This document shows positions 24,283 to 33,190 of a stretch of 64,000 nucleotides of DNA, one piece after another. The notes beneath the pieces were generated by a model. That model worked only from the letters and a program-made list of their open reading frames with translations, searched no databases and had not been told where the DNA came from. The DNA comes from CAVVAL01 sp963740215. GTDB lineage: Bacteria > Actinomycetota > Actinomycetes > Mycobacteriales > Cryptosporangiaceae. The position numbers and the translations under genes were made by a program. The stretch is from NCBI GenBank assembly GCA_963740215.1, contig CAVUDJ010000019.1, forward strand, positions 1,736,001 to 1,800,000, read 5' to 3'. Position 1 is the stretch's first letter. Every line of letters starts with the position of its first letter.

Positions 24283-25566
24283 TTACGGGTTCAGGAACGA
24301 GATCGGGTTGACGATGTCGGTGACGATCGTCAACAGCGAGATGCCACCGAAGATCAGGATCACGACGTACGTCACGGGCATGAGTTTGGTGTAGTCGACG
24401 CGGCCCGGGTCGGGGCGCCCACGCTTGGCGGCGAACCAGGAACGCACCCGCTCGAACCAGGCGATCGCGATGTGCCCGCCGTCGAGCGGCAGCAGCGGGA
24501 TCAGGTTGAAGATGCCGATGAAGATGTTGAGGCTCGCCAGGATCATGAAGAAGACGGGCCACAGGCCTGCCTCGGCCGCCTCGCCACCGAGCCGGCTGGC
24601 GCCGACGACGCTGATCGGCGTCTCCTTGTCGCGCTCGCCGCCGGCCAGCGCCTCGAACAGCTTCGGGATCTTCTCGGGGAACTTCTTGATCGCGACGAAC
24701 GTGCCGGTGAAGACCGTGCCGGTGTAGTCGGTGGCGATGCCGACGCTCTCGATCGGACCGAACGTGATCGTCGGCTGGGCCATCACGCCCATCGTGCCGA
24801 CCTTCTCCAGGTCCTCCGGCTTCACCTTCCCGGTCTTCGGGTCGATGAGGTACCGGTTCTCCTTCTCGTCGAACTTGGGCCGCTCGCTCTGCACCAGGTC
24901 GACGCGGGACGTGCGCTCCTCGCCGTCGCGGCGGTAGGTGAGCGTGACCTCGCGGGCGCCCGCGGAGCGGACCTTGTCGACCAGCGACTCCCAGGTGGTG
25001 ACGGTGGCCCCGTCTACCTTGGTGACGACGTCACCGTCGTGCAGGCCCGCGGCCTGAGCCGGCGATCGGGCGTCACCGGGCTTGCAGTCGGATCGCTGCT
25101 GCGCCTGGGTGGTGTCGTACTCGACGATCACGCAGGGCAGCACCTTGCCGATCTCCGCCCGCGCGCCGGGCGCCCCCGTGCTGTTCGGCACGCCCACGGC
25201 GACAGCGGTGATCCAGAGCAGCAGGAACCCGATGATGAAGTGGGTGATCGACCCGGCGACGAGCACGACCGTGCGCTGCCACAGCGGCTTGCGCCAGAAC
25301 ACGCGGTGCTCGTCGGCGGGGTCCACGTCGTCGTCGAGCGGGGTCATCCCGACGATCTTCACGAAGCCGCCGGCGGGAATCGCCTTCAAGCCGTACTCGG
25401 TCTCGCCGCGCCGGAACGACCACAGCGTCGGGCCGAAACCGGCGAAGAACTTGGTGACCTTCATGCCGAATGCCTTGGCGGTGCCCATGTGGCCCGCCTC
25501 GTGGATGCAGACGGAGATGAAGATGCCTAAGGCGAACAGCACGATCCCCAAGACGTACGCGACCAT
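24283..25566 (-). CDS. rip1: Site-2 intramembrane metalloprotease Rip1/RseP
   Basis: 427 aa. Zinc-binding HEAGH motif in a first membrane helix (FISVCIHEAGHMGTAKAFG, residue about 20), a PDZ domain at about 165-250 (AAGLHDGDVVTKVDGATVTTWESLVDKV), and the third zinc ligand in LIPLLPLDGGHIA near 365. It cleaves membrane-bound anti-sigma factors within the membrane. It sits between dxr and ispG as in M. tuberculosis Rv2869c and starts 3 nt after the dxr stop. Confidence 0.95.
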   Translation of the reverse strand: MVAYVLGIVLFALGIFISVCIHEAGHMGTAKAFGMKVTKFFAGFGPTLWSFRRGETEYGLKAIPAGGFVKIVGMTPLDDDVDPADEHRVFWRKPLWQRTVVLVAGSITHFIIGFLLLWITAVAVGVPNSTGAPGARAEIGKVLPCVIVEYDTTQAQQRSDCKPGDARSPAQAAGLHDGDVVTKVDGATVTTWESLVDKVRSAGAREVTLTYRRDGEERTSRVDLVQSERPKFDEKENRYLIDPKTGKVKPEDLEKVGTMGVMAQPTITFGPIESVGIATDYTGTVFTGTFVAIKKFPEKIPKLFEALAGGERDKETPISVVGASRLGGEAAEAGLWPVFFMILASLNIFIGIFNLIPLLPLDGGHIAIAWFERVRSWFAAKRGRPDPGRVDYTKLMPVTYVVILIFGGISLLTIVTDIVNPISFLNP

Positions 25567-25568
25567 GC

Positions 25569-26858
25569 TCAGTTCCCCGTCCTCTCCACGGCCATCGGCC
25601 GGCTCTCTCCGAAGGCCAGTGCGTGCGCGCGATCCCGTGCCCACTGCTCGGCCGCGAGCACGTCCTCGACGCTACCCGGTTCGGCGAACTCCGCGGCCTC
25701 CACCGCGGCGTCCACCACCGCCGAGACAGTGTCCACGATGCCGGTGAACGGCAACCGCCCGTCCAGGAACGCGGCGACGCACTCCTCGTTGGCCGCGTTG
25801 AACACGGCGGGCAGGCTGCGGCCCGCGGCGCCGACCTGCTTCGCGAGGCGGACGGCCGGGAACGCGTCGTCGTCGAGGGGCTCGAAGTGCCAGTCCTGAG
25901 CGGCGCTCCAGTCCATCCCGGGCGCGGCGTCGGCCACGCGGTCGGGCCAGCCGAGAGCGAGCGCGATGGGCAGCCGCATGTCTGGCGGGCTGGCCTGCGC
26001 GAGCGTGGACCCGTCGGCGAACTCGACCATCGAGTGGACGATCGACTGCGGGTGCACCACGACGTCGACCCGGTCGTACGGGGTGCCGAACAGCTCGTGC
26101 GCCTCGATCACTTCCAGCGCCTTGTTCATCAGGGTGGCCGAGTTGATCGTGACGACCGGGCCCATGGCCCAGGTGGGGTGGGCGAGCGCCTGCTCGGGCG
26201 TGACGCCGGCCAGGGACGCCCGGTCACGGCCGCGGAACGGGCCGCCGCTGGCGGTGAGGACGAGCCTGCGCACCTCCTCGGCCCTACCACCGCGCAGGCA
26301 CTGGGCGAGCGCCGAGTGCTCGGAGTCGACCGGCACGATCTGGCCGGGCGCGGCGACCGCGCGCACCAGCGGACCGCCGGCGACCAGCGACTCCTTGTTG
26401 GCCAGTGCGAGCGTGCGACCGGCGCGCAGGGCGGCGAGCGTGGGAGCGAGCCCGATCGAACCGGTGATCCCGTTGAGCACGACGTCGCACGGCCAGGCGG
26501 CGAGGTCCGCTGCCGCGGTCGGTCCGGCGAGGATCTTCGGCACAGCGAACTGCCCCGCGCTGTATCCCCGCTTGGTCGCCTCGGCGTAGAACGCGAGCTG
26601 CAGGTCCTGGGCGGAGCTGGCCCGTGCCACCGCGACCGCCTCGACCCCGAACTCGAGCGCCTGCGCCGCGAGGAGCGCCACGTTGCCGCCGCCACCGGCG
26701 AGGCCGACCACGCGGAACCGGACGCCGTTGCCGCTCTCGGCCGCCGGGCCCGACCGTCCGCTCCCGGCCGCTGGGCCTGAGTTGCGGCGGATCACGTCGA
26801 GGGCCTGGGTGCCGATGGAGCCGGTGGAGCCGAGCAGCACCACCTCGCGCAAGGTCAT
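25569..26858 (-). CDS. dxr: 1-deoxy-D-xylulose 5-phosphate reductoisomerase
   Basis: 429 aa, second committed step of the MEP pathway. NADPH-binding VVLLGSTGSIGTQALDVI at the N-terminus; substrate/metal motif VPVDSEHSALAQCLRG near 170; LTASGGPFRGRDRASL near 200; NSATLMNKALEVIEAHELFG near 235; and VVVHPQSIVHSMVEFADGS near 265. An insertion rich in Ser/Gly/Ala (GPAAGSGRSGPAAESGNG) lies near residue 25, unusual but in a surface loop. ATG 26858 is favoured; ATG 26867 is also in frame. Confidence 0.95.
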   Translation of the reverse strand: MTLREVVLLGSTGSIGTQALDVIRRNSGPAAGSGRSGPAAESGNGVRFRVVGLAGGGGNVALLAAQALEFGVEAVAVARASSAQDLQLAFYAEATKRGYSAGQFAVPKILAGPTAAADLAAWPCDVVLNGITGSIGLAPTLAALRAGRTLALANKESLVAGGPLVRAVAAPGQIVPVDSEHSALAQCLRGGRAEEVRRLVLTASGGPFRGRDRASLAGVTPEQALAHPTWAMGPVVTINSATLMNKALEVIEAHELFGTPYDRVDVVVHPQSIVHSMVEFADGSTLAQASPPDMRLPIALALGWPDRVADAAPGMDWSAAQDWHFEPLDDDAFPAVRLAKQVGAAGRSLPAVFNAANEECVAAFLDGRLPFTGIVDTVSAVVDAAVEAAEFAEPGSVEDVLAAEQWARDRAHALAFGESRPMAVERTGN

Positions 26859-27041
26859 GAAAGCCATTGTCCCGTATCCGGCGCGCATGCAGAAAACCGC
26901 TGGTCAGCCTCCGTCTCGTGTTCGGACGGTTACCAAATCCCGTCGGCGTCGTTGTCGTAGACAAGAACGGCGAACGGGCTCTGGGGAGGGCTTGGCAAGC
27001 GAGCGGTCGCCGTCGGAGGTTCTCACTCAGTCAAGGGGGTC

Positions 27042-27783
27042 ATGACGGTGACAGTGATGGTGAACCGCCGGGAGCGGGTCCGCGCCGCGACCGTTCAGGA
27101 GATCAAGGACGTCGCCCGCCGCCAACTCGTCACCGAAGGGGCCGCGGCCGTCTCGCTGCGCGCCATCGCCCGGGAGATGGGCATTACCGCGCCCGCGCTG
27201 TACCGCTACTTCCCGAGCTTCGACCACCTGGTGCGCTCGCTCGTCGGCGACCTGTTCGGCGAGCTGTGCCGGGCCATGGAGGACGCGCGCGACCTGATCC
27301 CGGCCGAGGATCCCGCCGCACGGCTTGATCGCCGTCTGCCGCACGTTCCGCGCCTGGTCCGTCGGCCACCGAGCCGAGTTCGGGCTGCTGTTCGACACCC
27401 CGCTGCCCGGCCCGGCTCGCGACCCGCTCTCCTCCGCGCAGGTCGGCGGCGCCCGGTTCGGACGGATCTTCTTCGACCTCTTCGCCGAGGTGTGGCAGCG
27501 GCACCACTTCACCAGCCCGGAGGAGCCGCTCGACCCGGAGCTGAGGCGCCAGCTCGCCGCGTACCGGCGACTCGTCGGCAGCACCCTCCCGGACGGCCCG
27601 CTCTACACGGTGCTCAGCTGCTGGACCCGCCTCTACGGTCTCGTCAGCCTCGAAGTGTTCAATCACCTCCGGTTCGCACTTGACGACGCGGAGCCGTTCC
27701 TCGAAACCGAACTGCGTGCGATTGCTCTCCGACTGGGCATGCCTACCGTCGGTATCGACGACAGACTTCAGACGATCTCCTGA
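27042..27783 (+). CDS. TetR family regulator, frameshifted as read
   Basis: The N-terminal HTH reads normally from ATG 27042: TVQEIKDVARRQLVTEGAAAVSLRAIAREMGITAPALYRYFPSFDHLVRSLVGDLF. Around 27320 the frame changes. The C-terminal ligand domain continues as LIAVCRTFRAWSVGHRAEFGLLFDTPLPGP...LYGLVSLEVFNHL to the stop at 27783, matching TetR_C_13-like domains. One extra base before TTGATC explains it. AGGGGG precedes the start. It is divergent from dxr and could control the EAL gene downstream, though nothing shows this. Confidence 0.82.
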
Positions 27784-27798
27784 CGCCGCAACGGCGTC
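27782..27798 (+). terminator. Short hairpin at the TetR stop
   Basis: GACGCCG and CGGCGTC (7 bp) with a CAA loop, starting within the TetR stop codon. It is small, without a T-run, and so only a weak terminator candidate. Confidence 0.35.
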
Positions 27799-27869
27799 TG
27801 ATCAGGCATGATCGCAGTAAGGTCTGGCCGGGGGGCCCACCAGGACAGCGAATTTGAGGGGTTGCGCTG

Positions 27870-29160
27870 GTGAGTTTCACCCGAATGGGCACAGTGCGAC
27901 CAGTACGGAGTCGGCGCGTGATCGGTCGAGCTTCGCGCCGCCTGGCGCTGAACGGTGGTGGCCCCACCGTGTCCGACGTCCGACGACTTCTACGGCACGG
28001 TGCGCCCGAGATCCTCGCCCAGCCGATCCTCGACCTGACCGTCGGCGAGGTCACCGGGTACGAGGCGCTGGCGCGGTTCCCGCAGCAGCCGGCCGGCGTC
28101 CCGCAGGACTGGTTCGTCGCAGCTCACCGGGGTGGCCTCGGGCCCGCGCTGGAGGCGAGGGCCATCGCGCGGGCGCTCGAACTCGGTGCCGATCGGCCGG
28201 CCGGCACCGTGCTGTCCGTGAACGTCAGCCCATCCGTGCTGGAGACGGCCGCGTTCCAGGCCGTCCTGCCGGACGACCTCACCGGCCTGCAGATCGAGAT
28301 CACCGAGCACGAGCTGGACGACGGCACCACGCTCATCGAATCGCTCGACAAACTGCGGCGACGCGGCGCCCAGATCGCGGTCGACGACGTCGGCGAGGGG
28401 TACGCCGGACTCAAGCGCATGATCGGTATCCGGCCCGATGTGCTCAAGGTCGACCGCGCGATCGCCGCTGGTGTGAGCAACGACTCAGCAAAAGTTGCCG
28501 TTCTGGAGGCGGTGGTTCACTTCGCTGCCCGCACCGGCGCGCACGTCTGCGCCGAGGGCATCGAGACCGCCGAGGATCTCGCCGTCGTCGCCGGGCTCGA
28601 CGTCACGCTCGCGCAGGGCTGGATCGTCGGCCGCCCTGCCGGCCAGTTCTTCGCCGCCAGTGACGTCGCCCGCAAGATCAGCGCGGCCGCGCTCGCCGGC
28701 AATCTCAACGGTGCCCTGCGCACGGACGCCCGGGGCGACGTCGTCGCACTGCTCGACGCGCTCGCCGCCGCCACCGACCTCGCCGAGGTCGAGCGGCAGA
28801 TCGCGGCGCCGCGCGGCTCCTCGGCTGCGAGCGTGCCCGGCTCATGCTGCTGGAGCAGATCTCCGCCGACCCGCTCGCCGACTCGCCCACCGCCCGGCTG
28901 GTGCTCGCCGAACGCGTCAACGGCCACGTCCGCGCCAGCGCCGGCAAGGACGGCGACGACCAGCTGCTCAAGGCCGCGGAGCAGTTCGTCGCTGCTGCTC
29001 CTGCCGCTGGTGAGCGCCGGGACGCACGGTGGGGCTGCTGGAGTGCGCCCGCGCCGACGAGCGGCCGTGGAGCCGCGCCCAACTGCGGATGGCCCGTGCG
29101 GTCGCCGCCGCCACGGGCCCGGTCGCCGGCAACCTTGCCGCGGCGGCGTTCCAGCGCTGA
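27870..29160 (+). CDS. EAL-domain c-di-GMP phosphodiesterase with GAF-like tail, frameshifted as read
   Basis: All EAL catalytic residues are present: YEALARFP, LSVNVSPSVL, LQIEITEHE, IAVDDVGEGYAGL, LKVDRAIAAG, CAEGIETAEDL and AQGWIVGRP. An active phosphodiesterase that degrades cyclic di-GMP is therefore expected. The sequence leaves the first frame near 28810 and continues in other frames as RLMLLEQISADPLADSPTARLVLAERVNGHVRASAG, then VGLLECARADERPWSRAQLRMARAVAAATGPVAGNLAAAAF to the TGA at 29160. This tail looks like a GAF-type module. At least two shifts (near 28810 and 29000-29030) are needed, probably read errors. Start GTG 27870. Confidence 0.82.
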
Positions 29161-29167
29161 AGTCCGC

Positions 29168-29207
29168 GGTCGCACTTTTCCGAGCCATAGGCCGGAAAAG
29201 TGCGACC
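29168..29207. terminator. Palindromic repeat copy 1 (bidirectional terminator candidate)
   Basis: Arms 29168-29182 and 29193-29207 pair perfectly (15 bp), extended by 3 bp inside after a bulged A. It lies between the convergent ends of the EAL gene and the saccharopine-dehydrogenase-like gene. The core is nearly the same as at 30575-30620. Confidence 0.65.
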
Positions 29208-29210
29208 GGT

Positions 29211-30428
29211 TCAGCGCTCCTGGAGTCCCCAGGGCGAGCCGTACTCGGTCAGCAGGTCGAGGAACGGCACAGCGTCGAACGCCTCCGGCCCGAGCACACC
29301 GGCGCCCTGCCACGTCCTGCGCGCGAGCAGCTCCAGCGCGACCACAGGGTTGATCGCGGTCTGCCACACGACGGCCTGCGCGCCGTACTCGGCCATGGTC
29401 GTCGCGTTGTCGACAACGTGGTACAGGTACACCTCGCGCCGCTCACCGTCCTTGCCCGTGCCGGTGATCCACGTCCCGGCGCAGGTCTTGCCCTCCATGC
29501 GGTCGCCCAGGGTGGCCGGGTCGGGCAGGGTGGCCGCGACGACGTCACGCGGGGCGACCGTCGCGCCGTTGACCTCGACGGTTTCCGTGGAGTCCAGGCC
29601 GAGCGCGTGCAGCGTCTTGAGGATCCCGATGAACTCCGAGCCGAGGCCATACTTGAACGTCACCCGCTTCGCCTTGACCCAGCGCGGGATCAGCAGCACC
29701 TCCTCGTGCTCCACGTTCACGCACTCGACCGGGCCGATGCCCGCCGGGAAGTCGAACACCTCGGGCTCGCTGAACGGCTCGGTCGTGAACCAGCCCCTGG
29801 AGGCCTCCCACACCACGGGCGGGTTGAGGCACTCCTCGATCGTGGTCCAGATCGAGAACGACGGCGCGAACGCGGGCTCACCGTCCTCGCCGCGCACCAC
29901 GAGGTTCGCGCCGTCGCGGACGCCGATCTCGTCGATCTCGCTGAACAGGTGATCGGCGGCGTACCGGGCGAACACGTCGGACAGGCCCGGCTCGACGCCC
30001 ATCCCGACCAGCGCGAGCCGGCCGCTGTCACGCCACGCGCCGTCGCGCGCGAACTGCTCGTCGCCGAGCATCACACCGGTCTGCTCGTGCGGGCGCTCCG
30101 GGTGCGGGCGCGACAGCGACATCGCCATGTCCAGGTAGTCGGCGCCGGCTCGCTCGGCCGCGGTGAAGATCGGCATGACGAACCGCGGATCCACGGCGTT
30201 GAACACGTGGGTGATGCGCTCGTCGGCGATGAGGTTGCTGATGGCCGCGGTGTCGGAGGCGTCGAGGCGAGCTGGCGTGAAGCGCGCGTCGCCGGTCTTC
30301 GCCACGACCTGCTCGGCACGGGCTCCGTCGTAGTCGGCGACCGTCATGTGCTCGAAGAAGTCGCGCCGAGCAGCGATGAGCGCGGCGGCACCGCCGACAC
30401 CGCCCGCTCCTACCAGCAGGATCCGCAT
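29211..30428 (-). CDS. Saccharopine dehydrogenase family oxidoreductase
   Basis: 405 aa. Rossmann start MRILLVGAGGVGGAAALIAARRDFFEHMTVADYD, with GxGGxG and an acidic residue after beta-2, then the Sacchrp_dh_NADP region (ITHVFNAVDPRFVMPIFTAAERAGADYLDMA). The C-terminal half is the substrate domain with VECVNVEHEEVLLIPRW and TWITGTGKDG. The exact reaction (lysine 6-dehydrogenase, carboxynorspermidine or homospermidine-type chemistry) cannot be told from sequence. The polyamine transport and oxidation genes that follow suggest an amine or lysine-derived substrate. Its promoter has a palindrome shared with the Lrp gene region. Confidence 0.85.
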   Translation of the reverse strand: MRILLVGAGGVGGAAALIAARRDFFEHMTVADYDGARAEQVVAKTGDARFTPARLDASDTAAISNLIADERITHVFNAVDPRFVMPIFTAAERAGADYLDMAMSLSRPHPERPHEQTGVMLGDEQFARDGAWRDSGRLALVGMGVEPGLSDVFARYAADHLFSEIDEIGVRDGANLVVRGEDGEPAFAPSFSIWTTIEECLNPPVVWEASRGWFTTEPFSEPEVFDFPAGIGPVECVNVEHEEVLLIPRWVKAKRVTFKYGLGSEFIGILKTLHALGLDSTETVEVNGATVAPRDVVAATLPDPATLGDRMEGKTCAGTWITGTGKDGERREVYLYHVVDNATTMAEYGAQAVVWQTAINPVVALELLARRTWQGAGVLGPEAFDAVPFLDLLTEYGSPWGLQER

Positions 30429-30437
30429 GGTGGGTGC

Positions 30438-30459
30438 CTCCTGAATCGCTGTTCAGGAG
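30438..30459 (-). promoter_or_regulatory. Operator-like palindrome upstream of the saccharopine-dehydrogenase-like gene
   Basis: Perfect 8-bp arms CTCCTGAA and TTCAGGAG around the 6-base spacer TCGCTG, 10 bp upstream of the start codon. The internal 14-mer GAATCGCTRTTCAG also occurs at 45353-45366 in front of the Lrp/AsnC gene. This suggests one regulator for both. Confidence 0.6.
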
Positions 30460-30574
30460 CGCAGGCTATCCGATATCCGTACTGGGTGCACTAGCTCGAC
30501 ATGGAATCCCGCCTGCTGGCGCCTTCCGGCGACGCAATCCGCACCACCGCACGTGCCGCGTGCCCGCACGCCTC

Positions 30575-30620
30575 TGTGGTCGCACTTTTCCGGGCCATAG
30601 GCCCGAAAAGTGCGACCACA
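30575..30620 (-). terminator. Palindromic repeat copy 2
   Basis: Arms 30575-30596 and 30600-30620 pair over 21 bp with a single bulged C and an ATA loop. It shares the core GGTCGCACTTTTCC...GGAAAAGTGCGACC pattern with copy 1, 1.4 kb away. On the minus strand it follows the MBL-Rieske gene by about 170 bp. Confidence 0.6.
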
Positions 30621-30790
30621 ACGCGTCCGAACGCCCGCGCGCCAGAACTCCGCCCGTGGTGAACCGGACTGTCCGGGAAGCGGCGCCCAAACCGGGCACC
30701 GGATACCGCCATTTCCCCGACAGTTGCGCGCGGCGCAGGCGCTCGCGTTGCGCGCGGCGCCCGCGTTGCGCGCGGCACTGGCGGGCGCGG

Positions 30791-32332
30791 CTACTCCGCG
30801 CGCGACGAGCGGATCGGGTGACCCACCGACGTCATGCACTTGCCGTCGTCGAGTCGCCACTTCCAGCCGTGCATCTGGCAGGTGAGGACGCCGTCCTCGA
30901 TCTGACCGAACTTCGTCAGGTCCGCCTTGAGGTGCGGGCAGCGCCGCTGCACGACCCAGCCGTCGAGCGTGGTGTCCTCGATGTCGGTGTTCTGTTCGGC
31001 GTACCAGCCCTCGGCGTAGTTGATGCGCTCCTCGGAGAGGCACTTGAAGAACGTGTAGACGTACTCGTTGTACGGGCCGACGCGGTTGGCGGTGAAGCGG
31101 CAGGAGAGGAAGAGGCTGTTCACCCAGTCGCCCTCGCCGATGTGGATCAGGTGCTCGACGAGGCCGCGCCCGGTGCGGAACCGGTACCGCACCTTCTCGT
31201 CGTCCCACAGGCGCACCTCGCGGTTCGGGAAGTCGAGCACGAGGTCGACATCGCCGCGGTCACTGTCCTCGGCCGTGAACCGAACAGGCCCGCCGACGCC
31301 GTCGGACATGCGGTGCGCCTCGGCCATCAGCGGCTCGAACCACTTCTTGAGCTCGGCGAGAATGTCGATCTCGGGGTGGGACCAGGTGGCCTTCTCCGCC
31401 TCCAGCGCCGGCAGCTTCCGGGCCTGGTACTCGCGGAGGTAGGCCTCCTTCTCGACGAAGATCCGCTCGACCTCGCCGTAAGGCACCGGGTGCATCACCG
31501 GACAGCCGTCGGCGCTGAGGTCCGCGACCGAACCCGGGATCAGGAGTCGCGAGTTGTCCCGACCCTCGGCGGCCATGAACTTCTCGAACTCCCACTGGTC
31601 CGGGAAGATGTTGCCCTCGTCGCCGAAGATGTCGTTGATCTGCCACAGCTCGGGATCGAGGAAGCACGGCGGGCCGGCCGTCGGGAAGACGTAGCTGGCC
31701 TTGAGGTCGTCGATGTAGCGCAGGGTGCGGTCGAACTGGCGGGCGCGCTTCTGCTTGCCGAACGCGCGCTTCGCGTTCTCGGGCAGGTCGTAGACCATCG
31801 GGTACCAGATCGCGCCGGAGTACTGCAGGAGGTGCGCGTCGACGTGGCCGAGCTCGGCGAAGGTCGACAAGTCGGCGGGGCGGGCGTCGTTCTGGTTGAG
31901 CAGGGTGACGCCGTCGGCACGCAGCCACAGCGCCGAGTCGCCGATGGGGCCGTCGGTGGGCGACACCAGCGCGTGGATCATCACCTCAAGGCCGTCCAGG
32001 TCGACGACCTCGCCGCTCTCCGGCTGCACGAACTTCGAGAACCCGAGCGACTCCAGCGCATCGCGGAGCTCGTTCGTCGGGTACTCCGGCAGCAGGACGG
32101 TGGCGTCCTTGTTGATGTACCGGCGCAGAGTGTCCGGGTCGTAGTGGTCCCGGTGCAGGTGGGAGACGTAGAGGTAGTCGGCCTGGCCGAGGCGCTCCCA
32201 GTCGAGTTCGCTGTTGTCGGGGAAAGGGAACCAGGAGCCGAAGTACGCCGGATTCACCCACGGATCGCAGAGCACGCTGCCCGCCGAGGTCTCCACGAAG
32301 ACACTTGCATGCCCGGTACCGGTCACTCGCAC
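30791..32332 (-). CDS. Metallo-beta-lactamase-fold protein with C-terminal Rieske domain
   Basis: 513 aa. N-terminal UlaG/CMAH-like MBL fold: HASVFVETSAGSVLCDPWVNP, then the metal motif YLYVSHLHRDHYDP near residue 60 (HxHxDH type). The last 100 residues hold a Rieske [2Fe-2S] site: RRCPHLKADLTKFG (C-x-H) and LTCQMHGWKWRLDDGKC (C-x-x-H). The same two folds occur in CMP-sialic acid hydroxylase, there with the Rieske domain N-terminal. An oxygenase or hydroxylase role is a family inference and the substrate is unknown. GTG 32332 has AGGA 8 nt upstream. Divergent from the rRNA methyltransferase unit. Confidence 0.85.
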   Translation of the reverse strand: MRVTGTGHASVFVETSAGSVLCDPWVNPAYFGSWFPFPDNSELDWERLGQADYLYVSHLHRDHYDPDTLRRYINKDATVLLPEYPTNELRDALESLGFSKFVQPESGEVVDLDGLEVMIHALVSPTDGPIGDSALWLRADGVTLLNQNDARPADLSTFAELGHVDAHLLQYSGAIWYPMVYDLPENAKRAFGKQKRARQFDRTLRYIDDLKASYVFPTAGPPCFLDPELWQINDIFGDEGNIFPDQWEFEKFMAAEGRDNSRLLIPGSVADLSADGCPVMHPVPYGEVERIFVEKEAYLREYQARKLPALEAEKATWSHPEIDILAELKKWFEPLMAEAHRMSDGVGGPVRFTAEDSDRGDVDLVLDFPNREVRLWDDEKVRYRFRTGRGLVEHLIHIGEGDWVNSLFLSCRFTANRVGPYNEYVYTFFKCLSEERINYAEGWYAEQNTDIEDTTLDGWVVQRRCPHLKADLTKFGQIEDGVLTCQMHGWKWRLDDGKCMTSVGHPIRSSRAE

Positions 32333-32430
32333 GGTTAAGTCCTGACCCTTCCATCCAACAGATCCCAGCGGACCCAACCATACGGGGCCGCGCCCCGCGA
32401 CCACCCATCGCCCGCCGTAGGGTGGCGCCC

Positions 32431-32511
32431 GTGAGCGAGCAGAGCGAGCGAGCCAATCAAGCACAGTGCGCCGCGAACGCGGCCGCCGAGCGCAGCGAAG
32501 CGTGCCCGTGA
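32431..32511 (+). CDS. 26-aa leader micro-ORF of the SERSE family, first unit
   Basis: 27 codons from GTG 32431, preceded by AGGGTGG. The peptide starts MSEQSERANQ and ends AAERSEACP. Its TGA overlaps the next start (GTGA). The step is 77 bp. It begins directly at the divergent promoter region, with no upstream cistron to couple to. Confidence 0.55.
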   Translation: MSEQSERANQAQCAANAAAERSEACP

Positions 32512-32585
32512 GCGAGGGCAGCGAGCGAACCAATGAGTACAGCGTGCGCGAACGCGCCGCCGAGCGCAGCGAGGCGTGCACGTGA
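32508..32585 (+). CDS. 25-aa leader micro-ORF of the SERSE family, second unit
   Basis: 26 codons from GTG 32508. The peptide starts MSEGSERTNEYS and ends AAERSEACT. Its TGA overlaps the GTG of the methyltransferase (GTGA), and GCGAGG lies seven bases before that GTG. The step is 74 bp, identical in length to units near 11.2 and 17.8 kb. Confidence 0.55.
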   Translation: MSEGSERTNEYSVRERAAERSEACT

Positions 32586-33190
32586 GCGAGCACTACTTCT
32601 CCGAGAAGCCAGCCGTGGCCAGCGCGCCACGCACCGTCAAGCTCACGGCCGGCGACATCAGCCTGGAGCTGGCGACCGACGCCGGCATGTTCTCCCCCGA
32701 CCACATCGACCCCGGCACGCGGATCCTGCTCGACAACGCCCCGGAGCCGTCCGTGCGCGGCGACCTGCTGGACCTGGGCTGCGGCTACGGTCCGATCGCG
32801 ATCACCGTCGCGCACTGGCGCAAGCGCGCCCGGGTGTGGGCCGTCGACGTGAACGAGCGCGCGCTGGAGCTGGCACGGCGCAACGCCGAGGCGGCGGGCC
32901 GTGGCAACGTGCACGTGTGCCGGCCGGAGGAGGTTCCCGAGGACGTCCGCTTCGCGGCCATCTACTCCAACCCCCCGATCAAAGTCGGAAAATCGATACT
33001 TCACGAGATGCTCGTGCACTGGACGGCGCGGCTCCTCCCCGGCGGGTCGGCGTACCTCGTCGTGCAGAAGCACCTCGGCTCCGACTCCCTCGCCCGCTGG
33101 CTGAACGAGCAGGGCTTCCCCACTACCCGTCTCACCTCTGAGCGCGGCTACCGTGTGCTCACAGTCCAGCCACCCACGGGAGAGCACTAG
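32582..33190 (+). CDS. RsmC-like class I SAM methyltransferase
   Basis: 202 aa. SAM motif I LLDLGCGYGPIAITVAHW near residue 65, acidic motif II VWAVDVNERALELARRNA, and the N2-guanine/adenine methylase signature SNPPIKVGK near 140 (NPPx). This matches the C-terminal half of 16S rRNA G1207 methyltransferases (RsmC), which in actinobacteria are often this short. The N-terminus VSEHYFSEKPAVASAPR is normal for the group, and its GTGAGCGAG start equals the repeat-unit start, so the repeat may have arisen from or matched it. Followed by trmH with a 1-nt overlap. Confidence 0.85.
   Translation: MSEHYFSEKPAVASAPRTVKLTAGDISLELATDAGMFSPDHIDPGTRILLDNAPEPSVRGDLLDLGCGYGPIAITVAHWRKRARVWAVDVNERALELARRNAEAAGRGNVHVCRPEEVPEDVRFAAIYSNPPIKVGKSILHEMLVHWTARLLPGGSAYLVVQKHLGSDSLARWLNEQGFPTTRLTSERGYRVLTVQPPTGEH

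Larger units (their letters stand above)
30429..30790. other. Intergenic region with palindromic repeat and short direct repeats
   Basis: About 360 bp with no convincing gene. It holds the operator-like palindrome, the second palindromic repeat, and three near-copies of GCGTTGCGCGCGGCG (about 30724-30775) just after the hydrolase stop. I see no other structure. Confidence 0.5.

Noticed and set aside
22765..25530. 920-codon plus-strand frame opposite ispG and rip1
   Set aside because: No domain, composition dominated by Arg, Asp and His, and fully antisense to conserved genes.
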